Origin: Kouleothrix aurantiaca | GTDB lineage: Bacteria > Chloroflexota > Chloroflexia > Chloroflexales > Roseiflexaceae | NCBI GenBank assembly: GCA_001399705.1 | Contig: LJCR01000003.1 | Coordinates: 1-24,190, forward strand | Direction: 5' to 3' | Length of the DNA stretch: 24,190 bases | The notes under the pieces: model-generated | The model's database searches: none | Told to the model about the DNA's origin: nothing | Seen by the model: the letters and a program-made list of their open reading frames with translations, nothing else | Shown: positions 1-8,152 of the stretch, piece after piece | Layout: every line of letters begins with the position of its first letter | Position numbering within the stretch: the stretch's first letter is position 1 | Translations under genes and position numbers: made by a program

Positions 1-1
1 C

Positions 2-193
2 ATTGGGGCAGTGCTTCTGATGCTGCTTGGGGGGCTTTGTTACAGCGTTGGGGTGCTCGTCTTTGCCAGCGGGCGGCCCAATCCGTTTCCGCCATACTTT
101 GGGACGCACGAAATATGGCACCTGGCGGTGCTGGCAGGCAGCGCGGCTTTCTTTTTTGTGATGCTCTGGTATGTGCTGCCTTTCGCCTCATAG
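2..193 (+). CDS. Hemolysin III family membrane protein, C-terminal part
   Basis: This is the last 63 or so codons of a gene that enters from the left edge of the window, so its start is not visible. The visible part has a hydrophobic helix (about GGLCYSVGVLVF), then RPNPFPPYFGTHEIWH, then another hydrophobic helix ending in YVLP. The Gly-Tyr-Ser-Gly helix, the RPNP turn and the HE-WH pair are the C-terminal signature of the hemolysin III / TrhA / adiponectin-receptor-like (YqfA) family. These are seven-helix inner-membrane proteins, and the last histidines are thought to bind a metal. The true biochemical role of bacterial members is poorly known, and the name hemolysin is historical. It converges on the next gene. 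Confidence 0.82.
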   Translation: MGAVLLMLLGGLCYSVGVLVFASGRPNPFPPYFGTHEIWHLAVLAGSAAFFFVMLWYVLPFAS

Positions 194-217
194 TCGGTAG
201 CGCCTGAGAATTCCGTA

Positions 218-237
218 CCGCCAGCACGCGCTAGCGG
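218..237. terminator. Imperfect hairpin between convergent genes
   Basis: Arms CCGCCAGC and GCTAGCGG pair with one mismatch around an ACGC loop. The hairpin lies between the hemolysin III gene and the minus-strand gene ending at 231, and overlaps that stop codon. On the plus strand it is followed only by a short CTTT, so it is a weak candidate for a terminator shared by both strands. Confidence 0.3.
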
Positions 238-500
238 CTTTGAAGCTGCGCGATCGCGTCTTCGCACCAGTGCTGGGCCTGCTCGGCAGCCGGGAAGATC
301 TGGCCGGCCCACTGCTGGCGGGCAAAGCCATGCTTGAAGTATTCGATGTAGGCGGTATAGCCGCCGCTTGCCACCCGCCCCTCCTGGGCGATCACCACGC
401 CGCGAATATACTCCATGGGAGATGTCGCAATGCGAAATTCGTAGCACTCGGTGCGCCCCGAGCTTGATCGCCAGGGGAATGCTTGTTGTTGTGCTGTCAT
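231..500 (-). CDS. Hypothetical protein (89 aa)
   Basis: A small soluble protein that I cannot assign to a family. It has no obvious signal peptide or membrane helix. The sequence alternates short strand-like segments (YEFRIATSP, YIRGVVIAQEG, YTAYIEYF) with a C-terminal amphipathic helix (AAEQAQHWCEDAIAQLQ), so it reads like a genuine small alpha/beta domain. The ATG at 500 has an AAGG element about 9 bases upstream. It is transcribed on the minus strand, the same direction as the next small gene and the RRM gene. The start is moderately certain and the function is unknown. Confidence 0.6.
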   Translation of the reverse strand: MTAQQQAFPWRSSSGRTECYEFRIATSPMEYIRGVVIAQEGRVASGGYTAYIEYFKHGFARQQWAGQIFPAAEQAQHWCEDAIAQLQSR

Positions 501-539
501 ACTACGGCCTTTTCCACGCCGCCCGAACAGTGCGCCAGA

Positions 540-770
540 TCAGGCGATGCTTGGCTCGGGCCGGTCTTCATAGCCGAGCCAGAAGGTGTTCGGCTGCACA
601 GTGCGCTCGCAGCGCACCACAACGCTGGCGAACTCCAGATTATCGGCAGGATTTACGAGTAACAGGCTGGGAGCGATTTTAAATCGCTCGACATATGCTG
701 CGATGGCATCCTGAAGCTTTTCCAGCGTCGGCTTTTTGGGGCTGTCGTCGAACCAGACGAAAAAGAGCAT
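540..770 (-). CDS. Hypothetical protein (76 aa)
   Basis: The reading frame is open upstream to 884, but I chose the ATG at 770. It is preceded by AGGAG at good spacing, and the protein from there (MLFFVWFDDSPKKPTLEKLQ) looks like a real N-terminus, whereas the upstream extension is low-complexity. The product is a soluble mixed alpha/beta protein with a basic-acidic amphipathic helix near residues 14-30 (TLEKLQDAIAAYVERF) followed by two strand-like segments. No family is recognised. It lies about 40 bp downstream of the 89-aa hypothetical gene on the same strand, and the two may be cotranscribed. Confidence 0.6.
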   Translation of the reverse strand: MLFFVWFDDSPKKPTLEKLQDAIAAYVERFKIAPSLLLVNPADNLEFASVVVRCERTVQPNTFWLGYEDRPEPSIA

Positions 771-944
771 AGGGTGCTCCTGCGTGCTCGGCGCGCATGT
801 AGCGTGCTCGTACAAATACTTCAGCCGCTGCGGCCCGAATGCCACAGCCGCGAGCCAGCCCAACCGATGATGGTGGGCTGGCAATGGCTTGTGCTTGCTT
901 GGCCGGTTCGCATCTCGCCCGGCGCGTGATGCGGCGCACCCGTT

Positions 945-1241
945 CTAGAAGAAACGTCGGTTGCGCTCGTTGCCGCCGCCGCTGCTGGGCCGCTCGTCGG
1001 AACGTTTGCGTGCCTCGCTTACCATCAAGGATTGCCCGCGCATATCCTTTCCTGCCAAACCGTTCACTGCGGCCTGTGCTTCAGTTGAGTCTGGCATTTC
1101 CACAAAGCCGAAGCCGCGCGACTCGCCCGTGAGCCTGTCCTTGATAATTGTGGCAGAAGCGACATTGCCAAAGGCGGCAAAGGCTTCCTGAAGATCGGCT
1201 TCGGTCGTTTCGTGCGCAAGGTTGCCAATATAAAGATTCAT
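945..1241 (-). CDS. RRM-domain RNA-binding protein (98 aa)
   Basis: A single RNA recognition motif fills most of the protein. RNP2 is LYIGNL at residues 3-8 and RNP1 is SRGFGFVEM near residue 41. The tail is short and rich in Gly, Ser, Arg and Asn, ending in two Phe residues. This is the architecture of small bacterial RRM proteins (cyanobacterial Rbp type, also common in Chloroflexota), which bind single-stranded RNA and are often cold-induced. The frame is open back to 1367, but the ATG at 1241 is chosen because GGAGG lies just upstream and the RRM starts there. groEL lies about 210 bp upstream on the same strand. The second RRM gene at 5093 is a paralogue. Confidence 0.92.
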   Translation of the reverse strand: MNLYIGNLAHETTEADLQEAFAAFGNVASATIIKDRLTGESRGFGFVEMPDSTEAQAAVNGLAGKDMRGQSLMVSEARKRSDERPSSGGGNERNRRFF

Positions 1242-1454
1242 CGTTTCCTCCAAGTATGCCGATACGTGTACGAACGGCGTACACAGCCGCAAAATGTTGG
1301 CGGGGTATGAGCTTGGGTGTGGCGAGGCGTCTCTTCTGCCAGAACGATGTCTGGCAACCAGTGCCAAGTAGAGAGATTTGTTTGAAATAGCCTCCCCGAA
1401 CCTTCTGCCGAATAGGCGCCCGCGTAACTTGTATTGGCGAACGTTGCCGCCGCG

Positions 1455-3080
<1,626 letters not shown>

Positions 3081-3886
3081 AGTGCTTGAGTGGTCCTTTT
3101 CTAAGGTGGGTACTGCGCGATTGTGTGGAACGGGTTTTGCCCACCACACATCGCTATATCAGGCGCTGTGGCAGCCGGTGCATCGCCGGCCGCTTTTCGA
3201 GCGCCGCCTCGTTACAGGCAGAAATGATGGATGCGCCGACGCCGGCGCCTTGTGCGCTGGAACAATCGATGCAGCGAGGATGCGTCGTGGCTCGATCTGC
3301 GGCAGGATCATCAAAACGACAATGCTGCGAGCATGGTCGAGGAGACAAGAACAGCGCCCAGGCGCTCCATAACGGTCCTAGCTATCGCGAACCGCTTGGG
3401 TGCTAATCAGGCGCTGAGCGATATGATCGAGCGCATCGCTCGGATGGTGGGAGTGGGTGGGCAGCGAGTGGTGCCACGCAGTATAACACAGATATCGCAC
3501 AGGTGTCGCAGGCCATATGCTGGTGGCTGTGGCACGGTCTGTGCTATAGGATTTTGCTTGACCGCATATTCACACGCGCCCAATGGCGTGATATAACGCC
3601 TGGTTTGTATACAGCATCCATTATCGTGTCTGGCAGAGTTTGGCGCAATGCCTGGATGCGTGAGCATTCAGCCCAGCCTGACTAGAGCGCTTCGTTAAGG
3701 GCCGGCGGCCTGGAATGCTCTTGAGGAGTGACAGCGGGATGCGCTCGGGCATCAGCTGCTCCCATCAACTAACACTACGTTTCGTTTTTGTGAAACATGC
3801 CACCAAGCAGGAGCGCAATGCGATCTGCTACACAGCGCTGATGGGCGGCAAGCCATCGTGTCGCCTGTGGAAGGAGCGCGCGCGTT
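3081..3886. other. Gene-free region upstream of groEL and the response regulator
   Basis: About 800 bp between divergent genes. The open frames here lack a good ribosome binding site, convincing protein composition and any family signature, so I call no gene. It should contain the groEL promoter and the response-regulator promoter. The only clear structure is a nested pair of inverted repeats at 3416-3442. No CIRCE element (TTAGCACTC-N9-GAGTGCTAA) was seen. Confidence 0.5.
3416..3442. repeat. Nested inverted repeats upstream of groEL
   Basis: GAGCGAT (3416-3422) pairs perfectly with ATCGCTC (3435-3441). Inside this, CGAGCG-CAT-CGCTCG (3428-3442 including both arms) forms a tighter hairpin, so two mutually exclusive structures are possible. 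It sits about 335 bp upstream of the groEL start. Its role is unknown, and a regulatory hairpin or protein site is possible. Confidence 0.4.
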
Positions 3887-4282
3887 ATGACCTTGCAAAA
3901 ACAACATAGCACATCGCAATCCGTCCAATTGTCGCACTACACTGTGTTGATTGTAGACGATGAGCAGGCCATCCTTGATCTGCTCCAGGATGTTTTAGAA
4001 GACGCAGGCTACAGTGTTTTGATTGCCCACAATGGATGTGATGCACTTGCGCTTGCCCGCCAGATACGCCCTGATCTTGTCCTTACCGATGTAATGATGC
4101 CACGCATGGATGGTATTACGCTGTGCGCTGAGTTGCAACGCGACGAACACCTGTCGGACCTTCCAGTGATTGGCATGAGCGCCGTTCGGCAGATTGTCGC
4201 CGGCTTCTCTCGATTTATCTCCAAACCTTTCGAGCTTGAAGAGCTGCTGCGCTGTGTGAGCGAGGCGCTTGCCAAACGGTAG
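3887..4282 (+). CDS. Single-domain response regulator (CheY-like receiver)
   Basis: A receiver domain with no output domain, 131 aa. The acid pocket is D24-D25 (LIVDDE), the phosphoacceptor is D68 (LVLTDVMMP), the switch Ser is S98 (GMSA) and the conserved Lys is K113 (SKPF). It would receive phosphate from a histidine kinase and pass the signal by protein-protein contact. No kinase gene is nearby, so it is an orphan here. The ATG at 3887 has GGAAGGAG upstream, and the first 17 or so residues are a polar extension before the domain. A short hairpin follows the stop codon directly. Confidence 0.94.
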   Translation: MTLQKQHSTSQSVQLSHYTVLIVDDEQAILDLLQDVLEDAGYSVLIAHNGCDALALARQIRPDLVLTDVMMPRMDGITLCAELQRDEHLSDLPVIGMSAVRQIVAGFSRFISKPFELEELLRCVSEALAKR

Positions 4283-4297
4283 CCAGCCTTGGGCTGG
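4283..4297 (+). terminator. Hairpin directly after response regulator stop
   Basis: CCAGCC-TTG-GGCTGG is a perfect 6-bp stem beginning at the base after the TAG stop. No T-run follows, so it is either a weak or factor-assisted terminator or an mRNA 3' end stabiliser. Confidence 0.4.
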
Positions 4298-5092
4298 TCG
4301 CGCACGATTTCCCTGCCCGTAAAGAGCATGCGCGCCACGCCGATCCCGCACAGCCACTTTTACTCGCTGCACCGTGCGTAAAGCTGCTGCAAAGAGCATT
4401 CGCGGCTCTCGTGCGAAGCAACAGAATGTATCGAACGACGCATCCAAAGCCGCTTGCACCCGCCGACAGACGCTTCGCGCTACTGGAATGCCTGCTTCTG
4501 CGCTCCTCATCGTGCTGCTAGCCTGGCCAGCATAGTCGGCACGCACCTGCGATCTGTGCTATACTTTACTTAACCTCTAAGCGCGGCTCAACTCCGTCAC
4601 TTGGCGCCTGATTCGGATCAAGCGGTTCGTGATACGAAAGGACCACTGATGCGAACACCTGGCGCTATGGATGCCTCGCCACTGTGTTACGCCGTGCTGG
4701 TTTCAATTGCCAGGCAGCGTCCCACTCGCGTTTTGGTTCCCATAACCCAGTTTCGCCCCAGCCTGATCTCGCCGCCATACTTGCTGGCTTCGCGATCCTG
4801 GCAAGCCTTGCGACGCTCATTTCGCTGCTGGCAGAAGCCGAGCACGGTGCCGGCCGCGCTTGCAATAGCAACCCACCCTCATCCCGCGTAGCTTCTGCTG
4901 CCTGGCTCGTGTTGCCAGCGCGGCAACCGTGCGCGAGAAATATTTCGGCAATTGTCGCAAAGAATGTTGGGCGGCATATCGAAATATTTTTTTGGGAGAG
5001 TCCACTGTTTCGCACTGGCTTTTCCGACGATAAACCCACGGCGCGTTTGAAATGCGCTGTGCTCTCAGGCCATATAGGGTAAGGAAAATCTC
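4298..5092. other. Gene-free region with a probable long leader of the RRM gene
   Basis: About 800 bp without a convincing gene. An extended -10 promoter element, TGC-TATACT, lies at 4557-4565 on the plus strand. If used, it gives a leader of roughly 520 nt ahead of the RRM gene at 5093. A possible 80-codon frame starts at 4649 with AAAGGA upstream. A second frame (4684-5082) contains one hydrophobic stretch (AAILAGFAILASLATLISLL). The two frames overlap and neither has normal composition, so a decayed gene is possible but not shown. Confidence 0.4.
4557..4565 (+). promoter_or_regulatory. Extended -10 promoter candidate for the RRM gene leader
   Basis: TGC followed by TATACT matches an extended -10 box (TGn-TATAAT, five of six in the hexamer). 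No good -35 is visible, which is tolerated in extended -10 promoters. The next confident plus-strand gene is the RRM gene about 520 bp away. Confidence 0.35.
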
Positions 5093-5386
5093 ATGAAGCT
5101 TTATGTTGGCAATCTTTCGTTCGAAACTAATGAAAACGATCTCCAGACAGCCTTTGCATCATATGGGAAGGTTGCCTCGGTGGCGATCATTCGCGATAAA
5201 TTCAGTAGCGACTCGCGCGGATTTGCCTTTGTCGAAATGGACAATAACGAAGAAGCAATGGCTGCAATCTCGGGGCTGGCCGGAACAGAAGTGGGCGGGC
5301 GAGTGCTGACGGTTAACGAGGCGCGCCCCCGCGATGACAGCCAGCAGCGCGGCGGGCGCTATGGTGGTGGCGGCCGCCGTTCGTAG
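5093..5386 (+). CDS. RRM-domain RNA-binding protein (97 aa)
   Basis: A second small RRM protein, paralogous to the one at 945-1241. RNP2 is LYVGNL (residues 3-8) and RNP1 is SRGFAFVEM (about residues 41-49). After the domain comes a short Arg/Gly/Gln tail ending GGRYGGGGRRS, an RGG-like tail that should add nonspecific RNA affinity. AAGGAAAA lies just upstream of the ATG. The gene is preceded by an unusually long gene-free stretch, which would suit the structured, temperature-responsive leaders known for cold-induced RNA-binding genes in other bacteria; that regulation is inference only. Confidence 0.93.
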   Translation: MKLYVGNLSFETNENDLQTAFASYGKVASVAIIRDKFSSDSRGFAFVEMDNNEEAMAAISGLAGTEVGGRVLTVNEARPRDDSQQRGGRYGGGGRRS

Positions 5387-5445
5387 AAGGCCTTGGTCGT
5401 GGGTACAAGCTGCGGCTGCTGATCTCGAGGAAAGGACACTTTGCT

Positions 5446-5742
5446 ATGACAACTCTGGCTATCAGTGAGGCTGGTGAGATGCTCCTCACTTTGCGCGGGG
5501 CGGCCGAGAACCGCATCCTGACGACGCTGCGGCGCTGGCCATACTGGCAGCGGGTCGCGGTTGAGCGCGATCCACTCGATGCCAAACAGTGCATTGCCGT
5601 CACGCTGATCGCCGATCAGGCGCATGAGGCAACCGTGCGCGAAATTCTCAAGCGCAGCTTTGGTCTGACATTTCCTGAATCTGGTGGAAGCTGTGAACTT
5701 CTGCCCGAGCCGCCTGCGCCCTCCCGCCGGCGTGGCCGATAG
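5446..5742 (+). CDS. Hypothetical protein (98 aa)
   Basis: No family is recognised. The protein is soluble. It has a predicted helical N-terminal half (MLLTLRGAAENRILTTLRRW) and a middle alpha/beta part (IAVTLIADQAHEATVREILKRSFGLTF), ending in a Pro/Arg-rich tail. A GAGGAAAGGA element lies 8-9 bases before the ATG, which supports translation. It follows the RRM gene by 59 bp on the same strand and could be cotranscribed. A long perfect palindrome lies 20 bp after its stop. Confidence 0.6.
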   Translation: MTTLAISEAGEMLLTLRGAAENRILTTLRRWPYWQRVAVERDPLDAKQCIAVTLIADQAHEATVREILKRSFGLTFPESGGSCELLPEPPAPSRRRGR

Positions 5743-5762
5743 CATTCAGGCACCAACGCACA

Positions 5763-5786
5763 CGAGCCGTCGATATCGACGGCTCG
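5763..5786. terminator. Perfect 24-nt palindrome between convergent genes
   Basis: CGAGCCGTCGAT is followed immediately by its exact reverse complement, giving 12-bp arms with no spacer. It lies between the plus-strand 98-aa gene (stop at 5742) and the minus-strand C26 hydrolase (stop at 5836). The position suggests a bidirectional terminator, but there is no T-run on either side. A protein-binding site is an alternative. Confidence 0.5.
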
Positions 5787-5835
5787 CGTAGCGCATGAAG
5801 CACCCATCGGCGGGTTCTGAACTTGTCGGGTGGCG

Positions 5836-6579
5836 CTAGAGCGCTGGCGCACCCACCGCGCAGCTTTCCACAAAATCGCGGAACAGCGCCTGCCAGCGCG
5901 TGTCGGCCGCGCCCTGGAGCGCCTCGGGGTGGCACTGTACCCCAACCAGGAAGCCCTCGCCCGCGCCCTCGATCGCCTCGACCACACCATCGGGCGCCCA
6001 GCCTACTGCGCGCAGTCCCGGCGCCAGATCTTTCAGCGACTGATGATGGAGCGAGTTGGTCATGATGCAGTTTGTGCCGAACAGCTGCGCCAGCTTCGAC
6101 TCGGGCTCAAGCTGCAGCTCATGGGCCATATAGGTCCAATCCTGGCGGGTGAATGAGCTGTCGTGCACCAGCTGCGTGTGGATCTGCGAAGGAATATCCT
6201 GATACAGCGTCCCACCCATCGCGACGTTGATAACCTGCGAGCCGCGGCAGATGCCGAGCAATGGCTTGCCTTCCTCAATCGCCCAGCGCGCCAGCGGCAG
6301 CTCGATCTCGTCGCGCATCGGGTCGGTTGGCCCAAGCCCGGCCTGCGGCGGCTCGTTGTAGAAGCGCGGGTCGATATCGCCGCCGCCCGAGATCAGAATG
6401 CCATCCATGCGATCGTACAGCGCCCGTAGTACCTCGATGTCTTCAAGCACTGGAATAATCAGCGGCAGGCCGCCGGCGGTGATGATTGCGTCGGTGTAGT
6501 TTTTGCGTAGGAAATTTGCGGGCGGGCACCAGTCGCGGTCGCGGAATGCGCCACAGGAAATACCGATGTAGGGCTTCAT
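5836..6579 (-). CDS. Gamma-glutamyl-gamma-aminobutyrate hydrolase-like (peptidase C26)
   Basis: A class I glutamine-amidotransferase-like hydrolase of 247 aa, the usual length for the PuuD/C26 family. These enzymes hydrolyse gamma-glutamyl amide bonds, for example gamma-glutamyl-GABA in putrescine breakdown, in the cytoplasm. The nucleophile is C111 in GICRGSQ and the partner pair is H217 and E219 in CHPE. The family segment ISGGGDIDP is at residues 63-71, the stretch that helps bind the gamma-glutamyl group. The start ATG at 6579 has GAGGAGG upstream, and a perfect TATAAT lies further up. No other putrescine genes are adjacent, so the true substrate is open. Confidence 0.9.
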   Translation of the reverse strand: MKPYIGISCGAFRDRDWCPPANFLRKNYTDAIITAGGLPLIIPVLEDIEVLRALYDRMDGILISGGGDIDPRFYNEPPQAGLGPTDPMRDEIELPLARWAIEEGKPLLGICRGSQVINVAMGGTLYQDIPSQIHTQLVHDSSFTRQDWTYMAHELQLEPESKLAQLFGTNCIMTNSLHHQSLKDLAPGLRAVGWAPDGVVEAIEGAGEGFLVGVQCHPEALQGAADTRWQALFRDFVESCAVGAPAL

Positions 6580-6641
6580 GCACCCTCCTCGTCGAATACG
6601 ATTTGCCCCGGCCCGATGGGCCAGGGCAACGTTTGTGATAT

Positions 6642-6647
6642 ATTATA
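6642..6647 (-). promoter_or_regulatory. Consensus -10 box for the C26 hydrolase gene
   Basis: A perfect TATAAT on the minus strand, about 63 bp upstream of the ATG at 6579. A weak TTGTGT lies 16 bp further upstream as a possible -35. The position in a short intergenic gap between two minus-strand genes supports a separate promoter. Confidence 0.5.
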
Positions 6648-6685
6648 CCACGCGTCTTTCCCCACACAATGACAAAGCCGTCACC

Positions 6686-7720
6686 TCAGGCGATGCGCTG
6701 CTGCTGGCTAAGCTGCTTCAGGTCGCCAAAGCTCACCAGCTGGCGCTGATTTTCATCCCACAGGTTCAGGCGCAGGGATTTAATGCTCGACCAGAGCGTA
6801 ATGGTCGTCACGTCCATAAACTCGGGGTTTTCCATCATACAGCGCTGCAGCGCGTAGTTTGGAATGCGCGAGCTGAGGTGGTGAATGTGGTGAAAGCCGA
6901 TATTGCCGGTGAACCACTGCAGCACCTTGGGCAGCTTGAAGTACGAGCTGCCGCGCAGCGCGGCGGTGGCGTAGTCCCATTCTTCGTGCTCGGCCCAGTA
7001 GGTGCCTTCGAACTGGTGCTGGATGTAGAACATCCAGATGCCGCCCAGCCCGGCGAAAAACGCCACCGGCAGCTGAATCATCAGGTAGGCCGGAACGCCA
7101 ATCGTGGCCCACATCACCAGCAAAATCACAACGATCGCCAGGTTCGAGAAATACACGCTCAGGCGCTCGCGGCGGCGCGAGATCGGGTTGACAAAGCGCT
7201 GCGAGATCAGGAAGGTGTACCAGGGCCCAATGCCCAGCATCACCACCGGGCTGCGGTACAGGCGGTATTTCAGGCGGTCCCAGCGCGACAGCTCAAGGTA
7301 CTCGCGCACCGTCAGCGTGTAGATATCGCCAACCCCGCGCCGGTCGAGGTCGCCCGAGGTGGCGTGGTGCACGGCGTGCTCGAAGCGCCACTGGTAGTAG
7401 GGCGTGAACACACACAGCCCACAAATAATACCCAGAATATTGTTGGCACGCTGGCTCTTGAAGAACGAGCCGTGGCCGCAATCGTGAAACAGAATAAAAA
7501 TGCGGGTGAGCAGGCCACCGGCTGGTACTGACAGCAGCAGCGTCAGCCAGTACGATACGCCGAGCGACAAATACATAAGGTAGAGCATAATCGCGTATGG
7601 GATAAAGGTGTTCGCGACCTGCCAGAGGCTGTGGCTGAGCTTGGGCTGCTGATACGGTGCGACGATCTCTTGCCAATTCTTTTTACGCGTGGGGGGGCTG
7701 GCATCTGCGGAACTGTGCAT
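6686..7720 (-). CDS. Membrane fatty acid desaturase
   Basis: A membrane di-iron desaturase of 344 aa that introduces double bonds into acyl chains in the membrane. All three histidine boxes are present: HDCGH at residues 79-83, HAVHH at 115-119 and HHIHH at 277-281. Hydrophobic helix pairs lie at about residues 35-75, 92-107, 160-175 and 190-232, as in DesA/delta-12-type acyl-lipid desaturases. The frame is open to 7756, but the ATG at 7720 is preceded directly by GGAGGAAAC and is the better start. Regiospecificity cannot be told from sequence alone. It is the last confident chromosomal gene before the accessory island. Confidence 0.92.
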   Translation of the reverse strand: MHSSADASPPTRKKNWQEIVAPYQQPKLSHSLWQVANTFIPYAIMLYLMYLSLGVSYWLTLLLSVPAGGLLTRIFILFHDCGHGSFFKSQRANNILGIICGLCVFTPYYQWRFEHAVHHATSGDLDRRGVGDIYTLTVREYLELSRWDRLKYRLYRSPVVMLGIGPWYTFLISQRFVNPISRRRERLSVYFSNLAIVVILLVMWATIGVPAYLMIQLPVAFFAGLGGIWMFYIQHQFEGTYWAEHEEWDYATAALRGSSYFKLPKVLQWFTGNIGFHHIHHLSSRIPNYALQRCMMENPEFMDVTTITLWSSIKSLRLNLWDENQRQLVSFGDLKQLSQQQRIA

Positions 7721-8152
7721 GTTTCCTCCACTATACTTGGGACATTGCATCATCAATTGAATGCAGGCGCATTGTACTATAGTTATGCTCAGCTTATGTG
7801 CTCAGTGTGTGCACAATCGGTTGGCGCTCGCAGTTTTCCGCTGCTGGCACTGCATCTCCTGCACCGCCACGCTCAAAGAATGAGTGTTCCTGGAGCTGGT
7901 GCCTTCGCTGCGTAGTCCTACGGCACAGGTTGAAGACATCTTTGATGGGGTGGGTTTGAACAAGACGCGGAGCGTACAGTCCAATAGCTCGCGAAGCGTA
8001 TCCGCCAGGCTGGCGCGAAAACCAGCTCCCCGCCGTTCGCGCTTCTCAATAGCGAGAAGCATGCAGTCATGAATATCTCTACAATCCGTGGCCTCATGAT
8101 ACGGAAAACGCCAACGCTCTTCGCAACCACTGCGCACTAATTGGCGTATAAT
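7721..8152. other. Gene-free stretch between the desaturase and the serine recombinase
   Basis: About 430 bp with no convincing gene. An open frame at 7802-8137 (minus) and an overlapping one at 7918-8130 lack family signatures and good ribosome binding sites. Neither is credible as an intact gene, and one may be a remnant. This region should contain the desaturase promoter and, if the serine recombinase mobilised the island, its left attachment junction. No tRNA gene was seen. Confidence 0.45.

Noticed and set aside
3407..3909. Small frames between groEL and the response regulator
   Set aside because: Atypical composition, overlapping frames on both strands, and no supported start sites.
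6578..7531. A 317-codon plus-strand frame opposite the desaturase
   Set aside because: It mirrors the conserved desaturase frame, has His/Gln/Arg-rich composition, and lacks any recognisable domain.
7802..8137. Minus-strand frame of 111 codons between the desaturase and the integrase
   Set aside because: No good ribosome binding site, no domain, and a second overlapping frame of similar quality; at most a remnant.
7721..8152. A tRNA gene as attachment site for the island
   Set aside because: No cloverleaf-like sequence or CCA-type 3' end was seen at either edge of the island in this window.
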